From contig NZ_VWPH01000001.1 of the NCBI RefSeq assembly GCF_008630535.1, forward strand, positions 496,001 to 560,000: a stretch of 64,000 bases of DNA, read 5' to 3'. A program made the translations under genes and the position numbers. Position 1 is the first letter of the stretch, and each line of letters opens with the position of its first letter. This document shows, in pieces, positions 20,215 through 28,920 of this stretch. This stretch comes from Saccharopolyspora hirsuta (GTDB taxonomy: Bacteria; Actinomycetota; Actinomycetes; Mycobacteriales; Pseudonocardiaceae). The notes below the pieces were generated by a model that was not told the origin of the DNA, searched no databases, and saw only the letters and a program-made list of their open reading frames with translations.

Positions 20215-21360
20215 ATGCGCAGCACCGCTTACGGGGCGGAACACGAGGCGTTCCGCGAGGTCGTGCGGGACTTCCTGGCCAAGGAGGTCGTGCCGCACTT
20301 CGCAGACTGGGAGAAGGCCGGGCTGGTGCCCCGCGAGCTGTTCCACAAGGCGGGCGCGGTCGGCATGCTCGGGTTGCAGGTGCCCGAGGAGTACGGCGGC
20401 GGCGGGACGAGCAGCTTCAAGTTCAACGCCGTCATCACCGAGGAGACCGCCCGCGCCGGGGTTTCGCTGGGCGGCTTCAAGGTGCACACCGACGTCGTCG
20501 TGCCGTACTTCATCTCGCTGTGCGACGAGGAGCAGAAGCAGCGCTGGCTGCCGGGGCTGGCCAGCGGTGAGCTGATGAGCGCCATCGCCATGACCGAACC
20601 CGGCACCGGCTCGGACCTGGCGGGCATGGCGACCACCGCCACCCGCGAGGGCGACCACTACATGCTCAACGGCGCCAAGACGTTCATCACCGGCGGCCAC
20701 AACGCCGACCTGGTGATCGTGGTGGCCCGCACCGGCCAGGGCGACGACCGCCGCGACGGGCTGTCGCTGCTGGTGGTGGAGCGCGGCATGGAGGGTTTCA
20801 GCCGGGGCCGCAACCTCGAGAAGCTCGGGCTCAAGGCGCAGGACACCGCGGAGCTGTTCTTCGACGACGTGCGGGTCCCGGCGGCGAACCTGCTCGGCGA
20901 GGAGGGCCGCGCCTTCCAGTACCTGGGCGCGAACCTCCCGCAGGAGCGGCTGGGCATCGCGGTGTCCGGTCAGGCCGCGGCGGAGGCGGCGCTGCGCATG
21001 ACGCTGGACTACGTGCAGGAGCGCAAGGTCTTCGGCAAGCCGTTGGGCAGCTTCCAGAACAGCAAGTTCGAGCTGGCCGACTGCGCGGTGCGGATCGAGG
21101 CCGGGCGGGCGATGCTGGACCGCGCGCTGGACGAGCAGGAGGCGGGGGAGCTGACCGCGGCCGACGCGGCGAAGGTCAAGGTGTACTGCACCGAGCTCCA
21201 GTCCACAGTGGTCGACCGCTGCCTGCAGCTGCACGGCGGCTACGGCTACATGCTGGAGTACCCGATCGCCCGCATGTACGCCGACGCCCGCGTGACCCGC
21301 ATCTTCGGCGGCACCACCGAGGTGATGAAGACCATCATCGCCAAGGACCTCGGCCTCTGA
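20215..21360 (+). CDS. Acyl-CoA dehydrogenase, long-chain-like
   Basis: A 381-residue FAD enzyme that introduces the 2,3-double bond in acyl-CoA and passes electrons to ETF. N-terminal helical domain 1-120; beta domain with AMTEPGTGSDLAGM (121-140) and NGAKTFITGGHNADL; C-terminal helical domain with the FAD-contacting QLHGGYGYMLEYPIAR and RIFGGTTEVMK. The segment that carries the catalytic Glu in medium-chain enzymes reads FGGT and lacks Glu. Instead Glu244 in LPQERLGIAV matches the base position of long-chain and isovaleryl enzymes. ATG 20215 follows AGGAGGGG. It is monocistronic as far as can be seen, downstream of a repeat-rich gap. Confidence 0.9.
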   Translation: MRSTAYGAEHEAFREVVRDFLAKEVVPHFADWEKAGLVPRELFHKAGAVGMLGLQVPEEYGGGGTSSFKFNAVITEETARAGVSLGGFKVHTDVVVPYFISLCDEEQKQRWLPGLASGELMSAIAMTEPGTGSDLAGMATTATREGDHYMLNGAKTFITGGHNADLVIVVARTGQGDDRRDGLSLLVVERGMEGFSRGRNLEKLGLKAQDTAELFFDDVRVPAANLLGEEGRAFQYLGANLPQERLGIAVSGQAAAEAALRMTLDYVQERKVFGKPLGSFQNSKFELADCAVRIEAGRAMLDRALDEQEAGELTAADAAKVKVYCTELQSTVVDRCLQLHGGYGYMLEYPIARMYADARVTRIFGGTTEVMKTIIAKDLGL

Positions 21361-21621
21361 CGCGGTTCCGAGCACCGCGGAATGCATCGCTCAGGGCGGA
21401 AATGCCTTCGCAGCCGGCAATTGACTCGCCGGTGACGCGAACTTAGAGTCCCCAGCTGTGATCCCGGCCGATCGGGTGGTCCCGGGAGCGCAGTCAGGAC
21501 GATCCGCGCCTGGGCGTTGCCAGGCCGCTCGGTAGTGCGACGTGCTCGGAACGCGGCGGGATCGTGCGCCGGAACCGCGGGCGTCGCAGCAGCTTGCGAT
21601 CCGCGAACGGAGATGCGCACT

Positions 21622-22854
21622 GTGAGTCGAATTCCGCGTTGGAGAAGGTCGTTGGCCCTGGCAGCCGCCAGCTCGGCGGCGGTGGCCGGACTCGCCGCAC
21701 CGGTGCAGGCGGCACCGCCGGACGGGCCGGATCAGGGGCCGTGCAAGACGTTCGACGATCCGCAGTGGAGCGGGTGGACCGATCACGCAGAGCTGGACGA
21801 GAAGCTGCGGAGCATCGAGAGCACCTCGGCCGGTCGGGTCCGCGTGCAGCAGATCGGCACCAGCAAGCAGGGCCGCGAGCTGTGGTCCGCACGAGTCGGC
21901 ACCGGCGAGCGGGTGCTGATGGTGCAGAGCGCGATCCACGGCAACGAGCGGACCGGGACCGAGGCGCTGCTCGGCATCCTGAAGGACCTCGGCACCAGCC
22001 GGGACGCGGCCACCGAGCAGCTGCTGTCGTCGGTCACCCTGGTGGCGCTGCCGATGGTGAACCCCGACGGCGGGGAGCTCAACCGGCGCATGAACGTGGT
22101 CCCGTGGGAGCAGGTGGTGGCCGACCACCCGCAGCTGGCCGGTGCGCCGACGGCCTGGTACCACAGCCCGAGCGGGGACGGGATCGACCTGCCGGGCTTC
22201 GACCTCAACCGGGACTTCAACCCCGACCTGGACTACGTGCCCGATCCGGCGGACCTGCCGGGCGAGCAGACCGACGCCGGGTTCTTCCTGTCGCCGGAGT
22301 CGCGCGCCATCCGCGACACCTACCTGGCGCTGCGCGACGAGTTCGGCGCGGTGGACGCGGTGGTGGACCTGCACCACATGGGTCCGTGCGGGCGCACCAC
22401 GGGCGGGCCGCAGGACGGCAAGCTCATCTCGGTCGCGCTGGACTACCCGCCGCTCGGCGTCGGCGACGGGGCGGCGTACCAGGAGGAGTACCCGCTGCTC
22501 GACCAGGACAAGTCGCGTCGCTACGCGCTGTCCGTGGCGCGCGGCATCCAGGCCGCCTACGGCACCCAGTCGCCGTTGGCCGGGGTGGGGCGGTACCTGC
22601 ACCCGGACGAGCGCGAGTACGCGGGGCAGGGCCGTTCGGCGTTCGCCCTTAACGGTTCGGCGACCGTGCTGTTCGAGGTCCGCGGTCAGCAGGACGACCT
22701 CGGGCAGAAGCAGCGCGGCATGCTCGTCCAGTCGGTGCGGACCGGCGTCGAGTCGCTGATCGCCGCGATGGCCTCGGGCGAGGTCGACCGCGTCGACGGC
22801 GACGAGTTCTTCGCCCTGCCCGACTACGGCTGGGACACCGCCGCGACGGACTGA
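21622..22854 (+). CDS. Secreted M14 family zinc carboxypeptidase
   Basis: A 410-residue exported peptidase. A signal peptide (basic WRR, a hydrophobic Ala-rich core, cleavage near VQA-AP at about residue 30) is followed by an M14 fold. The zinc ligands His106 and Glu109 are in IHGNERTG; a later His is in VDLHHMGPCG; and the catalytic Glu is probably in VLFEVRGQQDDLGQ. It would trim C-terminal residues from peptides, or act on cell-wall peptides, outside the cell. GTG 21622 is preferred over ATG 21613 because ACGGAG ends directly before the ATG but 9 nt before the GTG. Two strong hairpins follow the gene. Confidence 0.88.
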   Translation: MSRIPRWRRSLALAAASSAAVAGLAAPVQAAPPDGPDQGPCKTFDDPQWSGWTDHAELDEKLRSIESTSAGRVRVQQIGTSKQGRELWSARVGTGERVLMVQSAIHGNERTGTEALLGILKDLGTSRDAATEQLLSSVTLVALPMVNPDGGELNRRMNVVPWEQVVADHPQLAGAPTAWYHSPSGDGIDLPGFDLNRDFNPDLDYVPDPADLPGEQTDAGFFLSPESRAIRDTYLALRDEFGAVDAVVDLHHMGPCGRTTGGPQDGKLISVALDYPPLGVGDGAAYQEEYPLLDQDKSRRYALSVARGIQAAYGTQSPLAGVGRYLHPDEREYAGQGRSAFALNGSATVLFEVRGQQDDLGQKQRGMLVQSVRTGVESLIAAMASGEVDRVDGDEFFALPDYGWDTAATD

Positions 22855-22864
22855 GCGGGGCGCC

Positions 22865-22928
22865 GCCGATTTCGCGCGGAATCGGCGGGGGGAGCGGTGG
22901 CGGTTTCGCGCGAATCCGCCACCGCTCC
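22865..22928 (+). terminator. Double hairpin after the carboxypeptidase gene (palindrome locus 3)
   Basis: Hairpin A: GCCGATT/AATCGGC (22865-22886). Hairpin B: a perfect 13 bp stem GGAGCGGTGGCGG/CCGCCACCGCTCC (22891-22928). Both loops carry the palindromic core TTTCGCGC followed by GGAA or GAAT, so this is also a member of the TTTC-N4-GAAA family, with centre GCGC. Confidence 0.75.
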
Positions 22929-22933
22929 GGGGC

Positions 22934-22962
22934 TGGTCGTCGGGCGGGGCGGGCTGTATAAG
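22934..22962 (+). promoter_or_regulatory. Promoter for a leaderless lysR transcript
   Basis: TATAAG (22957-22962) lies 8 bp before the GTG start at 22971, with a weak -35 (TGGTCG, 22934-22939) at 17 bp. Transcription would begin at or next to the start codon. Confidence 0.5.
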
Positions 22963-22970
22963 CTGCCGGG

Positions 22971-23843
22971 GTGGAGCTGCACCAGGTCGAGTACTTCCTG
23001 GCGGTCGTCGATCACAACGGCATCAACGCCGCGGCGAGCGCGCTGCAGCTGGCGCAGCCCACGGTGTCGCAGGCCATCCGCGGGCTGGAGCGGGACCTGG
23101 GCGTCGAGCTGTTCCACCGGATCGGGCGCGGCATGGTGCTGACCTCGGCCGGGCAGGCCTTCGTCGGTCCGGCCCGGCAGATCCTGCGGGACGTCGTCGC
23201 CGCCGAGGGCACGCTGGTGGACGCGGCCGGGTTGCCGCGCGGGCGGCTGGACATCCACGTCGCCGCCTCGCTGGCGGTGCACCCGGTGGCGCAGCTGGTC
23301 GGCCGGTTCCGGCAGCGCTACCCGAACGTCTCGCTGCGGCTGGCCGAGCTGCGCGACGAGGAGGCCGGTGCGGCGCTGATCCGCGAGGGGCACTGCGAGA
23401 TCGTGTTCACCAACCTGCCGGTCCCGGCCTCGGACCTGCAGGTGGAGGAGCTGGGCGGGCACGAGTTCTGGTTGGTGTTCCCGCCGGGCACCGACGTCCC
23501 GGCGAAGGACCCGCTGCCGCTGGCCGAGCTCCCGGACCTGCCGCTGGTGATCGTGCCCAAGAGCACCGGCCGCACCGCCATCGAGAAGGCGCTCAGCGCG
23601 GCCCGCAAGCGCACCCGGCCGTCGGCGGTCGTGCAGCACCGCGAGTCGATGCTGCCGTTCGTGCTGGCCGGGGTCGGCGGCACCGTGCTCGCCCGGCCGA
23701 TGGCCGAGCAGGCCGCCGCGCGCGGGGCGATCGTGCGGGCGGTGGACCCGCCGATCAACCTCGGCTACGGGGTGCTCTACGACCCGGCGGTGCTTTCCCC
23801 TGCGGGTCGGGCGTTTCTGCGGATGGCTCGGACTCCGCGCTGA
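22971..23843 (+). CDS. LysR-family transcriptional regulator 1
   Basis: A 290-residue LysR-type regulator. The N-terminal winged helix-turn-helix (VELHQVEYFLAVVDHNG...AQPTVSQAIRGLERDLGVELFHR, residues 1-60) is followed by the linker helix and a periplasmic-binding-like effector domain. GTG 22971 appears leaderless and fits the family's N-terminus exactly. Its 3' end overlaps that of the convergent second lysR gene by 89 bp. The two proteins are related (for example AQPTVSQAIRGLER versus AQPSLSQAIRSLER), suggesting an inverted duplication. It may bind the ATAG-N7-CTAT dyads near the MFS and thiolase genes. Confidence 0.93.
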   Translation: MELHQVEYFLAVVDHNGINAAASALQLAQPTVSQAIRGLERDLGVELFHRIGRGMVLTSAGQAFVGPARQILRDVVAAEGTLVDAAGLPRGRLDIHVAASLAVHPVAQLVGRFRQRYPNVSLRLAELRDEEAGAALIREGHCEIVFTNLPVPASDLQVEELGGHEFWLVFPPGTDVPAKDPLPLAELPDLPLVIVPKSTGRTAIEKALSAARKRTRPSAVVQHRESMLPFVLAGVGGTVLARPMAEQAAARGAIVRAVDPPINLGYGVLYDPAVLSPAGRAFLRMARTPR

Positions 23844-24708
23844 CCCCGGCGACCGCCAGGAACGCCTCGGCGGCGGGCGAGAGCGGTCCCGGCCGGTGCA
23901 CGAAACCCACGCTGCGCCGCAGTTCCGGCGTCGTGGAGCGCAGGACGGCGCCGGGCAGTTCGCGCTCGGCCAGGTTGCGGGGCAGGAAGGTGGCGCCCGC
24001 GCCGTGCGCGACCAGGTCCCAGATCGCCTGCCGGTTGGCCGATTCCACCGCGACGGTCAGCGTCGAGATGTCGAGCACGTCGTCGACCAGGGTGCGGGTG
24101 TCGGTGAACTCCAGGACCAGCGGGATGCCCGCGACCGCGGACAGCGGCACCGGGTCGGGCAGCGGCTCGGCGAGCTTCGGCGGCAGGGCCAGCACGATCT
24201 CCTGGGTGTAGAGCTCGCGGGTGCGCAGCGACGAGCCGCGCGGCCCGGTGCTGCGCGGGGGCAGCTTGGTCAGGCCGAGCTCGGCGCGCCCGCGCCGCAC
24301 CTCGTCGACCACGCGCGCCGAGCCGCCGGGGTCGACGACGTTGAGCAGCACGCCCGGGTGGCGCCGGTGGAACTCGCCGGCGAGCTCGGGCAGCGGGTGC
24401 GCGGCCAGGGTCGCCAGCGCGGCGATGTCGAGCTGCCCGCTGCCCAGCGCGCGCACCTCGTGGGCGGCGCTGCGGGCGCGCTCGACGTCGCGGAGGATCC
24501 GGCGGGCGGGGGCGGCGAACGCCTCGCCGTCGGGGGTGAGCACCAGCTGGCGGCCGGTGCGGTGGAACAGCTGCACGCCGAGCTGGCGCTCCAGGCTGCG
24601 GATCGCCTGCGACAGCGAGGGCTGCGCGATGTAGAGGGCCTGCGCGGCCTTGGTGACGCTGCCGTGGTCGACGACCGCCACGAAGTACTCCACCAGCCGC
24701 AGATCCAT
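23755..24708 (-). CDS. LysR-family transcriptional regulator 2
   Basis: A 317-residue LysR-type regulator starting at ATG 24708 (MDLRLVEYFVAVVDHGS). The HTH at residues 18-38 contains QALYIAQPSLSQAIRSLERQ, and an effector-binding domain follows. The tail after about residue 290 is charged and Pro/Gly-rich, and overlaps the end of lysR 1. It is divergent from the enoyl-CoA hydratase operon at 24955. The shared 246 bp gap contains a degenerate ATTG-N7-CTAT dyad, the classical layout in which a LysR regulator controls the divergent operon and itself. It is therefore the better candidate for the regulon seen at 13948, 15500 and 18496. Confidence 0.93.
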   Translation of the reverse strand: MDLRLVEYFVAVVDHGSVTKAAQALYIAQPSLSQAIRSLERQLGVQLFHRTGRQLVLTPDGEAFAAPARRILRDVERARSAAHEVRALGSGQLDIAALATLAAHPLPELAGEFHRRHPGVLLNVVDPGGSARVVDEVRRGRAELGLTKLPPRSTGPRGSSLRTRELYTQEIVLALPPKLAEPLPDPVPLSAVAGIPLVLEFTDTRTLVDDVLDISTLTVAVESANRQAIWDLVAHGAGATFLPRNLAERELPGAVLRSTTPELRRSVGFVHRPGPLSPAAEAFLAVAGVSAESEPSAETPDPQGKAPPGRRAPRSRG

Positions 24709-24765
24709 CCGCGAAGAATACGAATCCGGCCAGCCGAACGACCACCCGGCCACGAGCGTGGATCT

Positions 24766-24826
24766 GCAGTTTCAATTGAAACCGTGATCCCCACCCGCGG
24801 CGATTCGCAGTTTCACTTGAAACTGC
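24766..24826. repeat. Paired TTTC-N4-GAAA palindromes, locus 4 (centre AATT/ACTT)
   Basis: GCAGTTTCAATTGAAAC (24766-24782) and GCAGTTTCACTTGAAACTGC (24807-24826) lie 24 bp apart in a divergent promoter gap. At this position they cannot simply be terminators. Confidence 0.8.
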
Positions 24827-24831
24827 GGGCC

Positions 24832-24919
24832 ATTGGTCCCGGCTATCGGTGCGTGCGATGTTCGGTCTGGGTCATACCGGCCGGTCGGTCTGGACCTGGG
24901 CTGCTCGGCGGGCGATACT
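24832..24919 (+). promoter_or_regulatory. Degenerate LysR dyad and promoter of the hydratase operon
   Basis: ATTG-N7-CTAT (24832-24846) continues into CGGTGCGT, sharing the 14-base run GGCTATCGGTGCGT with the operator of MFS gene 1. The likely promoter is TGGACC (24891-24896), 17 bp, GATACT (24914-24919). The dyad-to-promoter distance is 22 bp, about two helical turns, longer than at the other three sites. Confidence 0.45.
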
Positions 24920-24954
24920 GGGGCCGCCCTGGCCCGAGACCGGAGGAGATGCAC

Positions 24955-25719
24955 GTGGGTGACAGCGTCCTGACCGAGATCGCCGACGGCGTCGCCGTCA
25001 TCACGATCAACCGGCCCGAGGCCCGCAACGCGGTGGACCGCACGGTCGCCGAGGGACTGGCCGCCGCCATCGACGAGCTGGAAGAGCGCTCCGACGCGGT
25101 CATCGGGATCCTCACCGGCGCGGGCGGGACCTTCTGCGCGGGCATGGACCTCAAGGCCTTCACCCGCGGCGAACGCCCGTCCATCCCGGGCCGCGGCTTC
25201 GGCGGGGTCACCGAGCGCCCGCCGTCGAAACCGCTGCTCGCCGCGGTCGAGGGCTGGGCGCTGGCCGGGGGCTGCGAGCTCGCGCTCAGCTGCGACCTGA
25301 TCGTGGCCTCGCGGGAGGCGAAGTTCGGGCTGCCCGAGGTCAAGCGCGGTCTGGTCGCCGCCGCCGGAGGTCTGCTGCGGCTGCCCAAGACCTTGCCGTA
25401 CCAGCTGGCGATGGAGGTCGCGCTGACCGGCGACCCGCTGACCGCCGAGGTCGCCCACGCCCACGGGCTGGTCAACAAGCTCACCGAACCCGGCGAGGCG
25501 CTCGACGGGGCGCGCGAGCTGGCCGCGCGGGTGGCGGTGAACGGGCCGCTGGCCGTCCGCGCCACCAAGCAGATCGTCTCCGGGGCGGTGCGGTGGACCG
25601 ACGCCGAGGCCTTCGCCGAGCAGGCCGAGATCGCCGCGCCGGTGTTCACCTCCGCCGACGCCCAGGAGGGCGCGCGGGCGTTCGCCGAGAAGCGCAAGCC
25701 GGTCTGGCGGGGTGAGTGA
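24955..25719 (+). CDS. Enoyl-CoA hydratase/isomerase (crotonase) 1
   Basis: A 254-residue crotonase. N-terminal ITINRPEARNAVD, the oxyanion-hole motif GAGGTFCAGMDLKAF near residues 60-70, and the second glycine-rich segment VEGWALAGGCELALSCDLIVAS near 100. The region of the second catalytic Glu reads KFGLPEVKRGLVAAAGGLLRLP, with one Glu retained. GTG 24955 was chosen because GGAGGAG ends 6 nt upstream, whereas the ATG at 24949 directly abuts it. It overlaps the thioesterase gene by 8 bp and heads an operon of hydratase, thioesterase, ligase and F420-type oxidoreductase. Confidence 0.9.
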   Translation: MGDSVLTEIADGVAVITINRPEARNAVDRTVAEGLAAAIDELEERSDAVIGILTGAGGTFCAGMDLKAFTRGERPSIPGRGFGGVTERPPSKPLLAAVEGWALAGGCELALSCDLIVASREAKFGLPEVKRGLVAAAGGLLRLPKTLPYQLAMEVALTGDPLTAEVAHAHGLVNKLTEPGEALDGARELAARVAVNGPLAVRATKQIVSGAVRWTDAEAFAEQAEIAAPVFTSADAQEGARAFAEKRKPVWRGE

Positions 25720-26371
25720 CCCGGTGGACGTCGACGACGACCTGGCGCAGCGCCGCCGGGCCGCGCGGGAGCTCGGCGCCGCGCTGCGCGAACTGACCGA
25801 TGCCGCGGTGTCCACCGAGGTCGACGCCGCGACCCTGACCGACCTCGCCGAGCAGGTCCGCGCGCTGGTCCCGCCGCTGACCGCGGCCAGCCGCGTGCGC
25901 GGCGAACCGGCCACCGTCGACGGCGGGCAGCGCGCGCGCCGGATGTACAACCCCGCTTCGGGCCCGGGCAATCCGATCGCGCCGCCGATGAAGGTGGAGA
26001 TCGTCGACGGCACGGCGATCGGCCGGTGCACGCTCGGCCTGGCCTACGAGGGGCCGCCCAGCTACGGGCACGGCGGCATCAGCGCCCTGCTGCTGGACCA
26101 GATCCTCGGACACGCCCACTCCACGCGCGGCAAGCACGGCATGACGGTCAAGCTCGCCCTGCGCTACCGGCGCCCGGTGCCGCTGCAGACGCCGCTGCGC
26201 ATTGTCGGCCGGGTGGAGCGGGTCGACGGCCGGTGGACGGAGTCGGTCGCCACGATCAGCACCGAGGACGACCCGGACACCGTGCTGGTGGAGGCCCGAG
26301 GTGTTTTCGCGGTGCCCAGCGCCGAGCAGGCCAAGCGGCTGTTCGGGGAGTTGGAGCGCCTCGTGAGGTGA
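25712..26371 (+). CDS. PaaI-like hotdog thioesterase
   Basis: A 219-residue protein. The first 80 residues form a charged helical region (RRRAARELGAALRELTDA). A hotdog domain follows, with the PaaI/4HBT signature EGPPSYGHGGISALLLDQILGHA near 112-134. This suggests hydrolysis of an acyl-CoA, either to recycle CoA or to release the product of the pathway. GTG 25712 overlaps the end of the hydratase gene by 8 bp, so translation is coupled. The ligase gene begins 33 bp downstream. Confidence 0.85.
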   Translation: MSDPVDVDDDLAQRRRAARELGAALRELTDAAVSTEVDAATLTDLAEQVRALVPPLTAASRVRGEPATVDGGQRARRMYNPASGPGNPIAPPMKVEIVDGTAIGRCTLGLAYEGPPSYGHGGISALLLDQILGHAHSTRGKHGMTVKLALRYRRPVPLQTPLRIVGRVERVDGRWTESVATISTEDDPDTVLVEARGVFAVPSAEQAKRLFGELERLVR

Positions 26372-26404
26372 GCAGCGGGTGCCGATGGTTCAAGGAGGAG
26401 CCGC

Positions 26405-27940
26405 ATGTACCCAGGAGTCCACGCCGCGACCCACCCCGACCGGCCGGCGCTGATCATGGCCGGGTCCGGTCGGCGCCTGACCTACCGGGAACTGGACGAG
26501 CGGTCGCTGCGGCTGGCCGACCGGCTGCGCTCCGCGGGCCTGGGCAAGGGCGACGTGGTCGCGCTGCTCAGCGACAACTCCCCGCAGGCCTTCGAGGTCT
26601 ACTGGGCGGCGCTGCGCTCGGGCATGTACGTGTGCGCGGTCAACAGCCACCTGCAACCCGCTGAAGCCGCTTACATCGTCAACGATTCCGGGGCCAGCGC
26701 GCTCGTGGTGTCGGCGGGGCTGGGGGAGCTCGCCGAGGCGGTTTCCGGTCAGGTGCCCGGCGTCGGGCTGCGGCTGGCCTACGGCGGTTCCGTGCCGGGC
26801 TTCGACGACTACGAGCAGGCGCTGGCCGCGGCCTCCACCGAGGTGCCCGCTTCGCAGCCGTGCGGCGCTGACCTGCTCTACTCCTCCGGGACCACCGGGC
26901 GGCCCAAGGGGATCAAGCCCGCCTTGCCCGACCGCGAGGTGCACGAGCCGGGAAACCTGCTGGTCGACCTGATGCACGGGGTGTTCGGGTTCGACGAGGA
27001 CACCGTCTACCTCTCCCCGGCGCCGGTCTACCACGCGGCACCGCTGCGGTACTGCGCCGCGGTGCACGCGCTCGGCGGGACCGTGGTGATGATGGAGCGG
27101 TTCGACCCCGAAGCGGCGCTGCGGGCGATCGAGCGCTACGGCGTCACGCACAGCCAGTGGGTACCGACGATGTTCGTCCGGATGCTGAAGCTGGACGAGC
27201 AGGTCCGGCAGCGCTACGACCTGTCCAGCCACCGGATGGCGGTGCACGCCGCCGCGCCCTGCCCGGTCGAGGTCAAGCGCGCGATGATCGACTGGTGGGG
27301 GCCGATCCTGCTGGAGTACTACGCCTCCACCGAGGGGATCGGCATGACGATGGTCGATTCCGCGCAGTGGCTGGACAAACCGGGCTCGGTCGGCCGCGCG
27401 GTGCTGGGCGAGGTGCACGTCTGCGACGAGGCCGGGGACGAGCTGCCCGCCGGTGAGGTCGGCACCGTCTACTTCGGACGCGAGGAGATCGGCTTCGAGT
27501 ACCTGGGGGACCCGGACAAGACCCGGGCGGCCAGGCACCCGGAGCACGACAACTGGGCCACGGTCGGCGATCTGGGCTACCTGGACGAGGACGGCTTCCT
27601 GTTCCTCACCGACCGCAAGGCCTTCATGATCATCTCCGGCGGGGTGAACATCTACCCGCAGGAGGTCGAGGACGTGCTGGTGCTGCACCCAGCGATCCTC
27701 GACGTCGCGGTGTTCGGGGTGCCCGACGAGGAGATGGGCGAAGCGGTCAAGGCCGTGGTGCAACCGGCGCCCGGCGCGGAACCGGGCCCGGACCTGGAGC
27801 GGGAGATCCTCGCCTACGCCCGGGAGCGCGTCGCGCACTACAAGGTGCCGCGCAGCGTGGACTTCGCGGCCGAGCTGCCGCGCACCCCCACCGGCAAGCT
27901 CGTCAAGGGAAAGCTCAAGGCGCGCTACGCGCCGTCGTGA
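26405..27940 (+). CDS. Acyl-CoA synthetase (AMP-forming), paralogue of 16966
   Basis: A 511-residue ANL-superfamily ligase. The motif YSSGTTGRPKG begins at residue 159; EYYASTEGIGMT is the core A5-type motif; GDLGYLDEDG and DRKAFMIISGGVNIYPQEVED form the hinge; and RTPTGKLVKGKLKARY carries the C-terminal lysine. ATG 26405 is preceded by AAGGAGGAGC. It sits third in the operon starting at 24955. Similarity to the 16966 protein extends to the substrate-pocket region (VHAAAPCPVEVKRAMIDWWGP versus VHAGAPCPVEVKRRCIEWLGP), so both may act on related acids. The substrate is unknown. Confidence 0.9.
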   Translation: MYPGVHAATHPDRPALIMAGSGRRLTYRELDERSLRLADRLRSAGLGKGDVVALLSDNSPQAFEVYWAALRSGMYVCAVNSHLQPAEAAYIVNDSGASALVVSAGLGELAEAVSGQVPGVGLRLAYGGSVPGFDDYEQALAAASTEVPASQPCGADLLYSSGTTGRPKGIKPALPDREVHEPGNLLVDLMHGVFGFDEDTVYLSPAPVYHAAPLRYCAAVHALGGTVVMMERFDPEAALRAIERYGVTHSQWVPTMFVRMLKLDEQVRQRYDLSSHRMAVHAAAPCPVEVKRAMIDWWGPILLEYYASTEGIGMTMVDSAQWLDKPGSVGRAVLGEVHVCDEAGDELPAGEVGTVYFGREEIGFEYLGDPDKTRAARHPEHDNWATVGDLGYLDEDGFLFLTDRKAFMIISGGVNIYPQEVEDVLVLHPAILDVAVFGVPDEEMGEAVKAVVQPAPGAEPGPDLEREILAYARERVAHYKVPRSVDFAAELPRTPTGKLVKGKLKARYAPS

Positions 27941-27955
27941 TCGAAGGGATCGTCA

Positions 27956-28912
27956 GTGCAACGACGTTGGGGCATCACGGTGCCGTTCCAGGGCATGCCG
28001 CTGGCCGAGCAGCGCGACCTGATCGCCGAACTGCCGGATCTGGGCTTCACCGACGTGTGGTCGTCGGAGTCGAACGCCGCCGACGCGTTCACGCCGCTGG
28101 CGCTGGCCAGCGCGTGGGCCCCGCAGCTGCGGCTGGGCACCGCGATCGTGCCGGTCTACACCCGGGGCCCGGCGACGCTGGCGATGAGCGCCGCGACGCT
28201 GGCCGCGGCGGCCCCCGGCCGGTTCGCGCTGGGCATCGGCACCTCCTCCAACGTGATCGTCTCCAGCTGGAACGGCATCCCGTTCGAGGAGCCCTACAAG
28301 CGGGTCCGCGACACGCTGCGGTTCCTGCGCAAGGCCTTGAGCGGGGAGAAGGTCACCGAGTCCTACGACACCTTCCAGGTCCGGGGCTTCACCGCCGGGC
28401 TGGTCGCCGACCCGGTGCCGCCGCTGCTGGTCGCCGCGCTGCGGCCGGGCATGCTGCGGCTGGCCGGTCGCGAGGGCGACGGCGCGATCATCAACTGGCT
28501 CTCGCCCGACGACGTGCGCACCGTCGTCCCGCACGTGCACGAGGGCGGTGCGGGCAAGGAAATCGTGGCGCGGATCTTCGTCATGCCCGACACCGACGCC
28601 GACACCGCTCGCGCGATCGCGCGGCGGCAGATCGCGGCGTACATGAACGTGCCGGTGTACCGGGCGTTCCACGAGTGGCTGGGCCGCGAGGAGCTCACGC
28701 CGATGTGGCAGGCCTGGGACGCCGGGGACCGCAAGGCGGCGCTGGCGGCGATCCCGGACAGCGTGGTCGACGACCTGGTGGTGCACGGCCCGGCCGAGCA
28801 CTGCCGGGAACGCGTCCAGCAGTACGTCGACAACGGCGTGACCACCCCGGCCATCGCGGTCCTGCCGCAGGGCGACCCGGTCGACGCGGTCCGCGCGCTG
28901 GGCCTGAAGTGA
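27956..28912 (+). CDS. LLM-class F420-dependent oxidoreductase
   Basis: A 318-residue luciferase-like TIM-barrel protein. It has the F420-family features GITVPFQGMPLAEQRDLIAELPDLGFTDVWSS at the N-terminus, RLGTAIVPVYTRGPATLAMSAATL, and the F420/FMN-phosphate-binding RFALGIGTSSNVIV. GTG 27956, 15 bp after the ligase stop, is preceded by GAAGG. Family members oxidise or reduce substrates using F420, or act as monooxygenases. In this operon it could replace a conventional NAD-dependent hydroxyacyl-CoA dehydrogenase step, but that is inference. It ends 8 bp from the convergent phosphatase gene. Confidence 0.88.
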   Translation: MQRRWGITVPFQGMPLAEQRDLIAELPDLGFTDVWSSESNAADAFTPLALASAWAPQLRLGTAIVPVYTRGPATLAMSAATLAAAAPGRFALGIGTSSNVIVSSWNGIPFEEPYKRVRDTLRFLRKALSGEKVTESYDTFQVRGFTAGLVADPVPPLLVAALRPGMLRLAGREGDGAIINWLSPDDVRTVVPHVHEGGAGKEIVARIFVMPDTDADTARAIARRQIAAYMNVPVYRAFHEWLGREELTPMWQAWDAGDRKAALAAIPDSVVDDLVVHGPAEHCRERVQQYVDNGVTTPAIAVLPQGDPVDAVRALGLK

Positions 28913-28920
28913 CCCGGCGG

